Shown: positions 8,314 through 16,833 of the stretch, one piece after another
Position numbering within the stretch: position 1 is the stretch's first letter
Layout: every line of letters starts with the position of its first letter
Source: Chitinophagales bacterium
Lineage (GTDB): Bacteria > Bacteroidota > Bacteroidia > Chitinophagales > JADIYW01
Length of the DNA: 45,316 bases
Direction: 5' to 3'
NCBI GenBank assembly: GCA_019694955.1
Contig: JAIBAX010000036.1
Location: 1-45,316 of the forward strand
Position numbers and translations under genes: made by a program
The notes under the pieces: model-generated
The model's input: only the letters and a program-made list of their open reading frames with translations
What the model was told of the DNA's origin: nothing
Databases searched by the model: none

Positions 8314-8348
8314 AAGTGGGGTGAATTATCTGTTCATCTCACTTTTTT
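8314..8348 (+). terminator. Rho-independent terminator after the DUF2892 gene
   Basis: AGTGGGGTGA (8315-8324) can pair with TCATCTCACT (8334-8343) over 10 bp with two G-U pairs, followed by a run of T. A second weak stem, CTCTGC/GCAGAG, lies just upstream (8279-8306). Confidence 0.6.
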
Positions 8349-8410
8349 GTTTAATCATTTCCATACTTCTAATGGAATAGGTATATTTACGTTTAAATTA
8401 AAACGATAAA

Positions 8411-8911
8411 ATGACTGAATTTTCGCTACCTTATTTTGGACAATTATTTTCAGACCGTCTTGAAGAATATTATTGTGTTGAAGTTGATTTTAATGGCAGA
8501 GAAATCCAGTTAGACTTGAATTTTGAGCAGGACACTCTAGACTTGGAAACGATTAATATGCTAAAGCAATTTATTGAAGATATTGAGAAACTTGATAAAA
8601 GCAATGAGCAGTATTTGTTAAATGATTACTATGATGAAAGTGGCGAAACGGTTAAATTTTATCTTGAACATCATTTAAACAATATACCAGAAGAACAACT
8701 TTCTACTCTTATAAATTTTAAAGACCAGTCTGTGGAGCCAATCCTACAACTCTTGTCCAAATTGAATTTAGTTAGGGTGGGGCTTTATCCAAATGACGAG
8801 GAAAATTTTGCCGTTTTTGATTATTCAATTGGGAAAGATTTTACAAACTACTTAGTAGTCATTAATTTGAATGTGCAAAAGGAAGTGGATTATATTACCA
8901 TGGAAAGTTAA
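8411..8911 (+). CDS. DUF2004-like protein (possible immunity-type protein)
   Basis: 166-residue acidic cytoplasmic protein without signal peptide or membrane helix. The opening PYFGQLFSDRLEEYY and the later D-E-S-G-E-TVKFYLEHH segment, together with a closing DYSIGKDFTNYLVVINLN, resemble the DUF2004 family. Members are often seen as immunity proteins near polymorphic toxins, but no toxin gene is adjacent here: it stands alone between the terminator of the Crp/Fnr unit and a convergent esterase gene. So the role is unresolved; an orphan immunity protein is one possibility. Family call is by resemblance only. Confidence 0.55.
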   Translation: MTEFSLPYFGQLFSDRLEEYYCVEVDFNGREIQLDLNFEQDTLDLETINMLKQFIEDIEKLDKSNEQYLLNDYYDESGETVKFYLEHHLNNIPEEQLSTLINFKDQSVEPILQLLSKLNLVRVGLYPNDEENFAVFDYSIGKDFTNYLVVINLNVQKEVDYITMES

Positions 8912-8947
8912 TTAATTTATATGAAGATTATGACCAATGATTATCAT

Positions 8948-10255
8948 TTATCGATTGACCATTATCTTTCCTGTGTAAACTTCATTTATTCCTTCAAAGG
9001 ATACTGTAATGCCATATAATCCATTGGCAAGCGGTTCGGCAATCTGAATCCTATTCGTGCCATTCATGATACTTTGATACACTACTTTGCCAATAATATC
9101 TGTTAATACAATCTCGACTTTCTTACCAACAAATCCTTGTGGTATGTCCATGAAGAATGTTCCATCACTGGGATTGGGAAACATATGCAATTGTCCATAA
9201 TACACTTGCTCATGAACGCCTACAGAAGGGGAACAACCCAACATTTTATAGAAAAATGTAGCCGTATGTTCTTTGGCAGAATCCAGTCTTTGATCGTTGA
9301 AGATGAACTCAATCGGCTCATTGCCAAATAAATCGGCGAGGTCTAAATCTCCGATAATGGGTACATGCCCTGCACCGGGATAGACATCTGCCTCGACGGT
9401 TAAGCCTTTGCGTTTGGTGATGTCGTACAAGTATTCTGTTCCAAACAATTTGGGCAGTGTTGTAAAGCCAAAAGGATAGTCGTAACCATAAGGAATAATT
9501 GGATCGGCAGTGCCGTGGATGAAGAGAATTCCTGTCGGTTTGTTTACTATCCATGAGGTATCCAGCAACGCTCCCGACATGCTCATACCACCCAATATTT
9601 TTGCGCCACAATATTTTTTATCTAAGACGTCCGCTTGGATATCTATACCATCTAAGGCGGCAACTTCGTTGGCATAACCTAAAAACTCTTCTCCTAACTG
9701 CTCATTTCTATCTAAGAATAATCCCTGTAATGCAATGACTGCCCCGGCGGAAACGCCACCAACAAAAACTCTATCTAAGTCAATTTTATATGGGTTGCCA
9801 TTGTCATACGAATCCCTCAACCAACAAAAAAGCTCATTAACATCAAAAAGCGATGCTGCAACAATCTTAACCATTGCATCTTTATTCAATAGGTTAAATA
9901 AATTGTCTTCTAATCGATATTCAGGTGAAATTACTACATACCCTCTTTTTGCCAAATCTTCAGAAAGCAAAACAATGTCAGGACTTCTCTTATTGACAAT
10001 AGGCAATTTTAGGAATGCCCCACCATGCATCATAATTACCAAAGGGCGCAAGGCAGCCGTATCGTCTTTAGGTTCATACAAGTCAAAGTCTAATATGGTT
10101 AAATTGCCACCGGGACCCAATTTTGGCCCATGATAACTAATGTTCTTCTGAACGTTAACATCCGAAAAGACCTTCTTCAAGTACCGCTGATTATCACACT
10201 GCGCATACATGAAATTACTCATCAAAAGCATCGCAAAAAGTAGAATGGCTTTCAT
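8948..10255 (-). CDS. Secreted alpha/beta-hydrolase esterase with T9SS sorting domain
   Basis: 435-residue protein: signal peptide (about 1-18), alpha/beta-hydrolase domain (about 45-345) and a C-terminal T9SS type A sorting domain (about 360-435, starting at MFPNPSDGTFFMDIPQG and ending in GLYGITVSF...GKIMVNR). Hydrolase signatures are the oxyanion HGGAF loop, the nucleophile elbow GVSAG, and a late GAGHVP supplying the catalytic His. It belongs with BD-FAE/carboxylesterase-like hydrolases, probably acting on ester-linked groups of extracellular polymers; the substrate is inferred only. The sorting domain means export by the Sec pathway and then through T9SS to the surface or medium. Convergent with the DUF2004 gene. 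Confidence 0.88.
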   Translation of the reverse strand: MKAILLFAMLLMSNFMYAQCDNQRYLKKVFSDVNVQKNISYHGPKLGPGGNLTILDFDLYEPKDDTAALRPLVIMMHGGAFLKLPIVNKRSPDIVLLSEDLAKRGYVVISPEYRLEDNLFNLLNKDAMVKIVAASLFDVNELFCWLRDSYDNGNPYKIDLDRVFVGGVSAGAVIALQGLFLDRNEQLGEEFLGYANEVAALDGIDIQADVLDKKYCGAKILGGMSMSGALLDTSWIVNKPTGILFIHGTADPIIPYGYDYPFGFTTLPKLFGTEYLYDITKRKGLTVEADVYPGAGHVPIIGDLDLADLFGNEPIEFIFNDQRLDSAKEHTATFFYKMLGCSPSVGVHEQVYYGQLHMFPNPSDGTFFMDIPQGFVGKKVEIVLTDIIGKVVYQSIMNGTNRIQIAEPLANGLYGITVSFEGINEVYTGKIMVNR

Positions 10256-10370
10256 TTTAATAATTGTTGGTTAAGTAAAGATAATAAATTAATTAAATGT
10301 ATGCATTGAATTTTATGAAATTATTTTTCTCTAAAAATTAGTGTAAAACCATGGTCTTTTAATGAGTTCA

Positions 10371-10403
10371 TTGATATTTAATTAATTGAATTCATTACCT
10401 TTG
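10371..10403 (+). promoter_or_regulatory. Bacteroidota promoter: TTG-N22-TACCTTTG
   Basis: TTG at 10371-10373 and TACCTTTG at 10396-10403 lie 22 bases apart, upstream of the DUF2167 gene start at 10430. Here the expected 5' leader is about 20 bases, longer than at 5799 or 7300. Confidence 0.5.
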
Positions 10404-10429
10404 AGAAAATTATTTTTAAAACAAACCAA

Positions 10430-11332
10430 ATGAAAAAATTCTTTTTATTCTTTCTGGCACTACAATGCGTTTTATTTGTTTATGCTCAAGGCGATTCTTC
10501 CGAAATAGATCTTAAAATGTTGGAAAAGGAAGTAAATGCAAAATTGCATTATCAAACGGGGAAAATTGATCTGGGTGATGGATTTGCACATATTACCATT
10601 CCTAAAGGGCTTACTTTTATCAATGGCAAAGACAGTAGATTTGTATTGGAAGATTTGTGGGGCAATATGCCTGACTCTTCCGTATTAGGAATGGTGATGC
10701 CGGCTGGTGTTTCTCCTATATCTCCAGATTCTTGGGCATTTGTGCTTACCTTCGATAAAATGGGTTATGTGAAGGATAATGATGCAGATGATATCAATTA
10801 TGATGATTTATTAAAGGATATGAAAAATGATGTCATCGAAGAAAACAAAATTCGCAAAGCCCAAGGCTATGAGGAAGTAGAATTGATTGGATGGGCATCA
10901 AAGCCTTTTTATGATAAAGAAAGAAAAGCACTTCACTGGGCGAAAGAAATTAAGTTCGGGAAGAATGAAGAAAATACCATCAACTACGATATAAGGATGT
11001 TGGGAAGAAGAGGCGTTTTATCATTCAATGCCATTGGCGGTATGTCGCACTTACCCACCATAAAAACGCATATCAATGAAGTAATAGAAGCTACTGCTTT
11101 TAGTTCAGGACACAAATATGCTGATTTTGATCCCAAATTAGATGAGGTGGCCGCTTGGACGATTGGAGGATTGGTTGCAGGAAAAGTATTGGCAAAAGTT
11201 GGCTTCTTAGCCATCATTGCTAAATTTGGCAAAGTTATATTTTTGGCTATTGCCGGACTGTTTGGCGTAATAGCGAAATTCTTTAGAGGAAGTAAAGGTC
11301 AAAAGGATACTGATATCGAACCGATGGCTTAA
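10430..11332 (+). CDS. DUF2167 membrane protein
   Basis: 300-residue envelope protein. Signal peptide (about 1-19) is followed by the DUF2167 domain, recognised by GDGFAHITIPKGLTFINGKDSRFVLEDLWGN near residue 45 and by VELIGWASKPFYDKERKALHWAKEIKFG near residue 150, ending with NEVIEATAFSSGHKYADFDP. One or two hydrophobic helices (about 240-280) and a basic, polar tail close the protein. This is the standard arrangement and length for the family; its biochemical function is not known. It has its own promoter and is convergent with the cytidine deaminase gene 15 bases away. Confidence 0.85.
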   Translation: MKKFFLFFLALQCVLFVYAQGDSSEIDLKMLEKEVNAKLHYQTGKIDLGDGFAHITIPKGLTFINGKDSRFVLEDLWGNMPDSSVLGMVMPAGVSPISPDSWAFVLTFDKMGYVKDNDADDINYDDLLKDMKNDVIEENKIRKAQGYEEVELIGWASKPFYDKERKALHWAKEIKFGKNEENTINYDIRMLGRRGVLSFNAIGGMSHLPTIKTHINEVIEATAFSSGHKYADFDPKLDEVAAWTIGGLVAGKVLAKVGFLAIIAKFGKVIFLAIAGLFGVIAKFFRGSKGQKDTDIEPMA

Positions 11333-11347
11333 ATACATCAGGTAAGA

Positions 11348-11830
11348 TTACAAAAATTCAGCATCGAAAAATAGTGGCAGCAAATCTTTAACGGTGTTAA
11401 ATACGAAGACTTTTCCGGTTTCCCCGGATAAGATAACTTTAATATTTTGATGGTGCTTAAATTCTGCTTCTAGAATCACCTGCCTGCAAATGCCACATGG
11501 CGCAACAGGACTATCCACTTTTGAAAGTATAGTAGAAGCGGTAATAGCTAGTGCCCTAATTTTCTCTTCTGGAAACAAGGCTACCGCTGCCGAAAATGCT
11601 GTTCTTTCTGCACAAAACCCCAACGGATAAGAAGCATTTTCCTGATTGCTGCCACGAATAATTTCTCCATTTTCTAATAAAAGGGCTGCTCCTACATTGA
11701 ACTTGGAATATGGTGCATGACTACCTCCTTTTGCCACAAAGGCTTGTTCTAATAATGTCCTATCCGCTTCCGGTAGTGCATCTTTGGTTTCAAAAACCAA
11801 ATAATCTATATGTAATGTATGTTTTTCCAA
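11348..11830 (-). CDS. cdd: Cytidine deaminase
   Basis: 160-residue zinc-dependent enzyme that converts cytidine and deoxycytidine to uridine forms in pyrimidine salvage. The catalytic Cys-Ala-Glu (C73, E75) in YPLGFCAERTAFSAA and the PCGIC pair (C112, C115) supply the zinc ligands and the proton-shuttle Glu. Length fits the homotetrameric small class. No ATG exists in this frame near the start, and a TAG closes the frame upstream, so the TTG at 11828-11830 is the likely start codon. A gap of about 120 bases separates it from the NUDIX gene, so joint transcription is uncertain. Confidence 0.92.
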   Translation of the reverse strand: MEKHTLHIDYLVFETKDALPEADRTLLEQAFVAKGGSHAPYSKFNVGAALLLENGEIIRGSNQENASYPLGFCAERTAFSAAVALFPEEKIRALAITASTILSKVDSPVAPCGICRQVILEAEFKHHQNIKVILSGETGKVFVFNTVKDLLPLFFDAEFL

Positions 11831-11950
11831 AGTATTATTTTTAAAAAAGGGGCATGAAGATAACTAAATTTCTCTAAAAATAGCCTCATTCTTGTAAATA
11901 ACATTTTTTTTAAGACGAACCCTACAAAGAAGTGATGCCGAGCTCAATCA

Positions 11951-12508
11951 TTAAACAGCACCTTGTTGTAGAAGAAGTTGTAATTTTAATACACCGATGA
12001 TGGTGAGTGAATCTTTTATTGTATTGTTTAACACCATTTCAACAACTTCTGCAAAAGGAATCTTCTTTACTTGCAGTAGTTCAGTATCATCCGGTTGTTG
12101 CGGAACCTGGGATAATTTTCTGGCTACATATATGATGGCTACTTCATCGGTTACGGAATTGGAGGTGTTAAAAACTGCAATTTTTGTCCATTCCTCGGCT
12201 GCCAAACCTGCTTCTTCCTGTAGTTCTCGTTTGGCGGCTTCTAATGGGTTGTCTTCAATTTTCCCGCCTCCCTCTACTATTTCCCAACTGTATTCTTTGA
12301 GCGCATACCTAAATTGCCCAATTAGCCAAGTATTGTTGTCTTCATCTAAAGGGATGATGCCAATAGCGTAATTTTTAAAATGTACCGTACCATATATGCC
12401 ATCCGTTCCGGTAGGCGTAATGACTTCTTCATGAGCAACTTTTATCCACGGATTTTCATAAACAGTTTCTTTGGTTTTACTTATCCATGGATTGGTGTTT
12501 TCGTTCAT
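11951..12508 (-). CDS. NUDIX hydrolase, ADP-ribose pyrophosphatase-like
   Basis: 185-residue cytoplasmic hydrolase. The NUDIX box lies at about residues 80-102, with the metal-binding R94-E95-L-Q-E98-E99-A-G intact; the first Glu of the box seems to be Asp86. Upstream, VHFKNYAIGIIPLDEDNNTWLIGQFRYALKEYSWEIVEGG is the pattern of ADP-ribose pyrophosphatases (NudF-like), which split ADP-ribose to AMP and ribose-5-phosphate. It is the last gene of a minus-strand unit with the sirtuin and a secreted protein (1-base gap to the latter). The sirtuin releases O-acyl-ADP-ribose, so product clearance is a reasonable inference. Confidence 0.88.
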   Translation of the reverse strand: MNENTNPWISKTKETVYENPWIKVAHEEVITPTGTDGIYGTVHFKNYAIGIIPLDEDNNTWLIGQFRYALKEYSWEIVEGGGKIEDNPLEAAKRELQEEAGLAAEEWTKIAVFNTSNSVTDEVAIIYVARKLSQVPQQPDDTELLQVKKIPFAEVVEMVLNNTIKDSLTIIGVLKLQLLLQQGAV

Positions 12509-12509
12509 A

Positions 12510-13259
12510 CTAAAATTTTACGCCTAAACTCATATTCGCTTTCCATGGGATAATCCTATTATCATACCTGAAATCGATATCTTTATCAAATTTTCTTCCA
12601 ATACCCGCACCACAGTCGAAATCCATGTAAATGCGTTTGTGGGGTTGTACACAAAATCCAATTACAGGCATAAATCCAATATATCCGTGGTTATCACCAT
12701 TGTAGATCCATTCATCTGTATCATAATTGTAATATCCTTCATCATTGCGAATTACGCCAGCCAATATCTCCGGTCCGAAATAACCCCTTACAAGACTCTT
12801 TCTGTTAAAAAAGGCTTTCAACTGTACACCGGTTTGAAATAGATAGTCATAGTAATTATAACTTGGCCATCCATAGGAAATAGGCACTTTTATGCCCAAC
12901 CAATTGTTAACGATGCGGCGCTCGTACCACACAGTTACATTCGTTTGTGAGAGTCCCAAGATATCCATACCTATAATATTTTTCCGGTCATCATCTCCCA
13001 GTCTTCTCGGTTGCTCGCCATCAATTTTCACCACTGTTCCATTGGAAAAAATAATTTCAGCAACACTTCCTCTGCTAATTTTAAAAGTAGGGCCGTTCGG
13101 GATTTCAGCAAGCATGTAAGTTATCTCTTCTGTGCCAACCTCCTTGACGGAGGCATAAATGGTATCATTATTCGTTTTAACGATTGCATCTTGTGCGATA
13201 ACAACACCTTGAAAGAGCCATAAGAGCAATAAAAGTGGGAGCATTTTTAGAGATTTCAT
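12510..13259 (-). CDS. Secreted beta-rich hypothetical protein
   Basis: 249-residue protein, no named family recognised. Signal peptide about residues 1-22 (LLLLLWLFQGVVIAQ). Residues 25-85 form a small beta domain (DAIVKTNNDTIYASVKEVGTEEITYML...ISRGSVAEIIFSNG) of the type common at the N-terminus of Bacteroidota secreted proteins, followed by a region of amphipathic beta-strands rich in Tyr and Gly ending in NMSLGVKF, which suggests an outer-membrane beta-barrel. The gene is squeezed between the sirtuin (11-base gap) and NUDIX (1-base gap) genes, so it is co-transcribed, but the functional link is not clear. Confidence 0.75.
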   Translation of the reverse strand: MKSLKMLPLLLLLWLFQGVVIAQDAIVKTNNDTIYASVKEVGTEEITYMLAEIPNGPTFKISRGSVAEIIFSNGTVVKIDGEQPRRLGDDDRKNIIGMDILGLSQTNVTVWYERRIVNNWLGIKVPISYGWPSYNYYDYLFQTGVQLKAFFNRKSLVRGYFGPEILAGVIRNDEGYYNYDTDEWIYNGDNHGYIGFMPVIGFCVQPHKRIYMDFDCGAGIGRKFDKDIDFRYDNRIIPWKANMSLGVKF

Positions 13260-13270
13260 CTTTCGTAATT

Positions 13271-13960
13271 TTATTCTGTTAATAATTGATTGACGATATT
13301 GCGTACGCCAATCGTTGCAGGTTCAATAACGAACCTTACGTTATCAATATTGTGCAATATGGGTTTATTATTGTCGATGACAATTTTGGGAATGCTATAA
13401 TGTGCATAACCTACCAACCCTGCCGCCGGATAAACTACTAACGAGGTGCCGATGATGATAAAAATATCTGCTTTTGCGGATAGTTCTGCCGCTTTTCCTA
13501 TAAGGGGTACATCCTCACCAAACCATACAATATGTGGACGGAGTTGAGAGCCTTTCTCACAAACATCACCAATATTAACGTCTTTATCCCAATCATAAAT
13601 GAGGTTTGGATCTACTGTACTTCTTACTTTCTTGAGCTCACCGTGTAAATGTAACACATTTTTCGAACCTGCTCGCTCGTGTAAGTCGTCCACATTTTGT
13701 GTGATGATATGAACATCATAAGCCTGTTCAAGTTCTACTAATGCTAAGTGTGCTGCATTAGGGACACATGTTTTTAGTTGCGCCCTCCGTTTATTATAAA
13801 AATCTAAGACCAGTGCTTTGTTTTTACGCCATCCTTCCGGTGAAGCAACTTCCATGATGTCATGTCCTTCCCACAAACCTCCAGCATCTCTGAATGTAGC
13901 GATACCGCTCTCCGCACTGATTCCGGCACCCGTTAAAACGATTATCTTTTTCTTTTTCAT
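13271..13960 (-). CDS. cobB: Sir2-family NAD-dependent protein deacylase
   Basis: 229-residue class III-type sirtuin. NAD-binding GAGISAESGIATFRDAGGLW (residues 11-30), TQNVDDLHERAG (88-98) and catalytic His106 in HLHGE are all present, plus RPHIVWFGEDVP. Tyr55 and Arg58 in the FYNKRR segment match the Tyr-x-x-Arg pair that in CobB and SIRT5 selects acidic acyl groups such as succinyl, so deacylation rather than plain deacetylation is likely. The usual CxxC zinc ligands after the catalytic His are absent (KKVRSTVDPN instead; only Cys134 remains), a known feature of some Bacteroidota sirtuins. First gene of the sirtuin-secreted protein-NUDIX unit. Confidence 0.92.
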   Translation of the reverse strand: MKKKKIIVLTGAGISAESGIATFRDAGGLWEGHDIMEVASPEGWRKNKALVLDFYNKRRAQLKTCVPNAAHLALVELEQAYDVHIITQNVDDLHERAGSKNVLHLHGELKKVRSTVDPNLIYDWDKDVNIGDVCEKGSQLRPHIVWFGEDVPLIGKAAELSAKADIFIIIGTSLVVYPAAGLVGYAHYSIPKIVIDNNKPILHNIDNVRFVIEPATIGVRNIVNQLLTE

Positions 13961-13988
13961 TCAACAAAAATAATAATTACATTCAATG

Positions 13989-15632
13989 TTAATGGATAAC
14001 CATAATATTTGTATATCTATTTATTTCATTACCGATGAAATAAACTCGATATAAGCCATTGGGCAAATTTGCAACATGTAAGGTAAAAGTTGGAGTAGTT
14101 ATATCACCAGACATGACCTCATTCCCTAAATTATTAAACATGATATACCTTTGTACCGAAGATGGTAATTGAACATGAATATATGCATTAGAGGGATTGG
14201 GAAATACTAAGGCAGGCTCTAACTGTACAGCATCTGGCAGGTTTGTTGTGATACTACAAGTGCTTGGATAAGGATTTAGTTCGAGCGGATTACCGGGCAA
14301 TAGCATTCTTCCAGCAAATGCCGGATGACTGGATGAATAGAAGGTCGATCTAAATAGATTATTCAAAACCAGATTAGTACTTCCTTGCGGATAGGTGATG
14401 GCACCCAATGGGTTTACATATTTCCAAACTGTTTTCTTAAGGGTGTCAATTTCAAAAAATGTACCTGCAAAACCGTTGGTGATAAGTATATTGCCGTTTG
14501 ATAATTGTTGTGCACCGGAAGTGTTTTTTGCATAGAAACGCTGCGGGATACTATCGTTGTATGTCCACCATACTTCTGTTGGAAGAAAGGGAAGCGTATT
14601 ATTGTAGAAGCCTTGCGCATCAATGGGCAACTCTATTATTTCAACGGAGGAATATTCAATAGGTGTTCTTAAATTACCATTATTAAATATCATTATCTTG
14701 TCTTCATTTGGTAAGCCTTTTGGTATCCAATGTGCATGGTGTTGCCAAAATAATTTTTGGTCAGATTCATCTCCATGTCGGTACGCTGCAGGATTGCCCC
14801 AACGATAGAGTAAATCGCCACCCTTTCCATGCTTCCCACCGGAGTGCATAGCGGCTTCTGCTGATGTTGTGCTATGATCTATCACCCATATTTCATTGAA
14901 ATTGTGTGCACTCACCATTATCTGATCTAGTTCTTCATTATAATCAATGGAATTCAGGTGTATCCAGTCATTGAAAAATGCAGCATTATAGTTGAGGTCA
15001 ACAAGTTCAGGATGCTCAAAAACGTTTTTATAATTCTGCTTTGTAGAATCATAATCCTGAACGAGGTGATCCCATAAATGCCATTCCCAAACAATTTCTG
15101 CACTATCGCTACCTAAAGGTTTTATTTCGATGATGCCTTCACTCCATACTTCTGTACCCACTAAATCAGGATTTCTACCTGCGGCTACGGCTTCACCGAT
15201 AAGTTTTTTCTCCCAGGCAATCAATAAAACATGACCGTTGGGAAGCACGATAAAATCGTGGTGCTGGCATTCTTTAGCATTGCTATAGGTATAACGCCAT
15301 TTAATGTTTTCCTCCCAATCTATCCTTTCAAATGCACCGCCTTTTCCGGGGAAGTTGAAGACAGAATTATTTGAATTTCCTCCACGCAAAATGCTGCCAT
15401 CGTCTAATAAATATACAGAATTAACGCCTTGGCGATAATTGCCGCTCCACGAATGAATTTTTCTTCCACATTTGTCTATCAGATAAGTATCATATCCCAA
15501 TGCTGGAGAGAACATAACATATCCATCATCTAAAGAACCCTCTTCGTGCAATACAAGACCCACCGTTGGTACTTGCGCAAAAACTTGCAGATAATATATA
15601 AATAATAATAAAGTGAAAAGAAATTTTCTCAT
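13989..15632 (-). CDS. Arylsulfotransferase-like secreted protein with T9SS sorting domain
   Basis: 547 residues from the ATG at 15630-15632, which opens a good signal peptide; a TTG 33 bases upstream is rejected. The body (about 25-460) resembles the six-bladed beta-propeller arylsulfotransferase family: DGYVMFSPALGYDTYLIDKCGRKIHSW, then H-rich CQHHDFIVLPNGHVLLI, DWIHLNSIDYNEELDQIMVSAHNFNEIWVIDH and FWQHHAHWIP, which hold the candidate catalytic His residues. Family members move sulphate between phenols. A C-terminal sorting domain (about 470-547, VFPNPSNAYIHVQLP to the end) marks T9SS export, unlike the periplasmic proteobacterial enzymes. Enzyme activity is inferred; it could be a non-catalytic propeller. 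Confidence 0.8.
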   Translation of the reverse strand: MRKFLFTLLLFIYYLQVFAQVPTVGLVLHEEGSLDDGYVMFSPALGYDTYLIDKCGRKIHSWSGNYRQGVNSVYLLDDGSILRGGNSNNSVFNFPGKGGAFERIDWEENIKWRYTYSNAKECQHHDFIVLPNGHVLLIAWEKKLIGEAVAAGRNPDLVGTEVWSEGIIEIKPLGSDSAEIVWEWHLWDHLVQDYDSTKQNYKNVFEHPELVDLNYNAAFFNDWIHLNSIDYNEELDQIMVSAHNFNEIWVIDHSTTSAEAAMHSGGKHGKGGDLLYRWGNPAAYRHGDESDQKLFWQHHAHWIPKGLPNEDKIMIFNNGNLRTPIEYSSVEIIELPIDAQGFYNNTLPFLPTEVWWTYNDSIPQRFYAKNTSGAQQLSNGNILITNGFAGTFFEIDTLKKTVWKYVNPLGAITYPQGSTNLVLNNLFRSTFYSSSHPAFAGRMLLPGNPLELNPYPSTCSITTNLPDAVQLEPALVFPNPSNAYIHVQLPSSVQRYIMFNNLGNEVMSGDITTPTFTLHVANLPNGLYRVYFIGNEINRYTNIMVIH

Positions 15633-15720
15633 ATCGAAAAATAAGCTTTTTTTTAGAACTGGCAATGTCTTTTGCTCAATTTATTTAATTAGATGTTATT
15701 ATGTTAGATTCCATATCTAA

Positions 15721-15812
15721 TCACAAAAGTAATTATAAAATAGCCCATTAGTAAAATCCAATTCTGTTCTCGTGTTGACACGAGAACACGAATGGACTAC
15801 TTTATAAATCAT
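15721..15812 (+). repeat. ~95-bp hairpin element, copy 1
   Basis: Matches 33047-33140 over its whole length and, in inverse orientation, 19431-19542. The centre is a perfect 11-bp stem TGTTCTCGTGT/ACACGAGAACA (15765-15788); the ends are conserved too: TCACAAAAGTAATTATAAAA and TGGACTACTTTATAAATC. Lies in the 509-base gap before the toxin gene, which otherwise holds the next repeat and AT-rich DNA with no gene. Confidence 0.85.
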
Positions 15813-15860
15813 CCTTAACGTAGTTATTATTACGTTTGCAGGAGAAAAATTCCGTGCCTT

Positions 15861-15946
15861 ATAGCTATTTTGTATAATTTCCCTTTGTCAAAAAGTCTAA
15901 TGTTTTTTCTGGCTTGAAGCGCCAACGATGGAAGCGGTAACGTGTA
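15861..15946 (+). repeat. Partial copy of the long 53-bp-containing repeat
   Basis: From ATAGCTATTTTGTATAAT through GCGCCAACGATGGAAGCGGTA this matches 16834-16920 as a direct repeat, then diverges. Together the two copies bracket the DUF433/DUF5615 pair. Confidence 0.8.
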
Positions 15947-16174
15947 AAAAAATCAAAAGGATACATACAACCCGAACCCTCATGTTTTTTGATAAGAAAA
16001 TGTCTTGCCACATGATTATAAATGTTCGAACAATACATGGCAATATGTATTTAAAATATGTTAAATCCGGTTATTATTTAATTATATGATGGTTAATTAA
16101 TGATAAACTGCTATTTGAAAAGTTTTATTTCGAAGTTTTTCGTTTGGCATATAAAACCCCTAGATAAATTTATT

Positions 16175-16534
16175 CTATTGAGGAAATTCTCTATTAGCTA
16201 TTTCTAAGCATGCAAGTTCTTTAAAGTCTTCATTTACAATAAAATCATTAATTAAAGTATAATTGGATGTTAAACAGTTTACTAAATTTTTAGTTGCCAT
16301 ATTTCCTAATCTTAACCAAATTATTTTCGGTGGAACACCTCTTATTAAAGACAAATCGTAGAAATCTGCATCATACGTTACGATTGTATATTCATATAAC
16401 TTCGCATACTTCCAAATTTCAAAATCTTCAGCATTTTCCAATCCCAACAACCTTACTTGAGTTGCTTCTGGAAAAATGTGCTCTATTTGTTTTATTATTC
16501 GAAAAGATATATTCTGATCAAATAGTAATTTCAT
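16175..16534 (-). CDS. DUF5615 PIN-like toxin
   Basis: 119-residue protein of the DUF5615 PIN-like family. The start KLLFDQNIS carries the first acidic residue of the PIN-type active site (Asp7), and TYDADFYDLSLIRGVPPKIIWLRLGN supplies the central acidic residues (DADF) and the strand typical of this family. PIN-like toxins are RNases, so cleavage of RNA is the expected activity. The ATG at 16532-16534 overlaps the antitoxin stop by one base (TGATG), so the proteins are translationally coupled with the antitoxin first. Homologues form Vap-like pairs with DUF433 proteins. No truncation seen. Confidence 0.85.
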   Translation of the reverse strand: MKLLFDQNISFRIIKQIEHIFPEATQVRLLGLENAEDFEIWKYAKLYEYTIVTYDADFYDLSLIRGVPPKIIWLRLGNMATKNLVNCLTSNYTLINDFIVNEDFKELACLEIANREFPQ

Positions 16535-16755
16535 CAAGCAATCTTTACACGGTGTTCTCGATCGGCAGCATAAGATAGTGTCGCCATTAAATCTTCTTTT
16601 GTCAACTCAGGATAATCCTCAAGAATTTCAGTTGTGGTCATTCCGGAAGCATACCAACTTAAAATATCATACACTGATATTCTCATACCTCGTATGCAAG
16701 GTTTTCCGAATCTCACATTCGGATTGATAGTAATTATTTCTGAATAATCTGACAT
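16534..16755 (-). CDS. DUF433 antitoxin
   Basis: 73-residue DUF433 protein, a helix-turn-helix of the type that neutralises DUF5615 toxins and usually represses its own promoter. Diagnostic phrases are NPNVRFGKPCIRGMRISVYDIL near the N-terminus and DYPELTKEDLMATLSYAADRE near the C-terminus. It precedes the toxin, as is usual for this pair. The whole two-gene module (581 bases) lies between two direct copies of an intergenic repeat. Confidence 0.88.
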   Translation of the reverse strand: MSDYSEIITINPNVRFGKPCIRGMRISVYDILSWYASGMTTTEILEDYPELTKEDLMATLSYAADREHRVKIA

Positions 16756-16833
16756 GTAACAAATTTATTAATTATTTTAGAAATTCATTTGTTTTATTTC
16801 TAAAAACCATTCTTTACTCATTTTTCTGTCCTC

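Noticed and set aside
8411..8911. DUF2004-like gene as part of a polymorphic toxin locus
   Set aside because: No toxin, VgrG, Rhs or T6SS gene is nearby; it stands alone between a terminator and a convergent gene.
9553..10133. Plus-strand open frames opposite the esterase gene
   Set aside because: They mirror a well-supported esterase coding region with conserved motifs on the minus strand.
15765..15788. Hairpin core as a tRNA or riboswitch
   Set aside because: No cloverleaf, anticodon arm or T-loop consensus; the loop is only two bases in the perfect stem.
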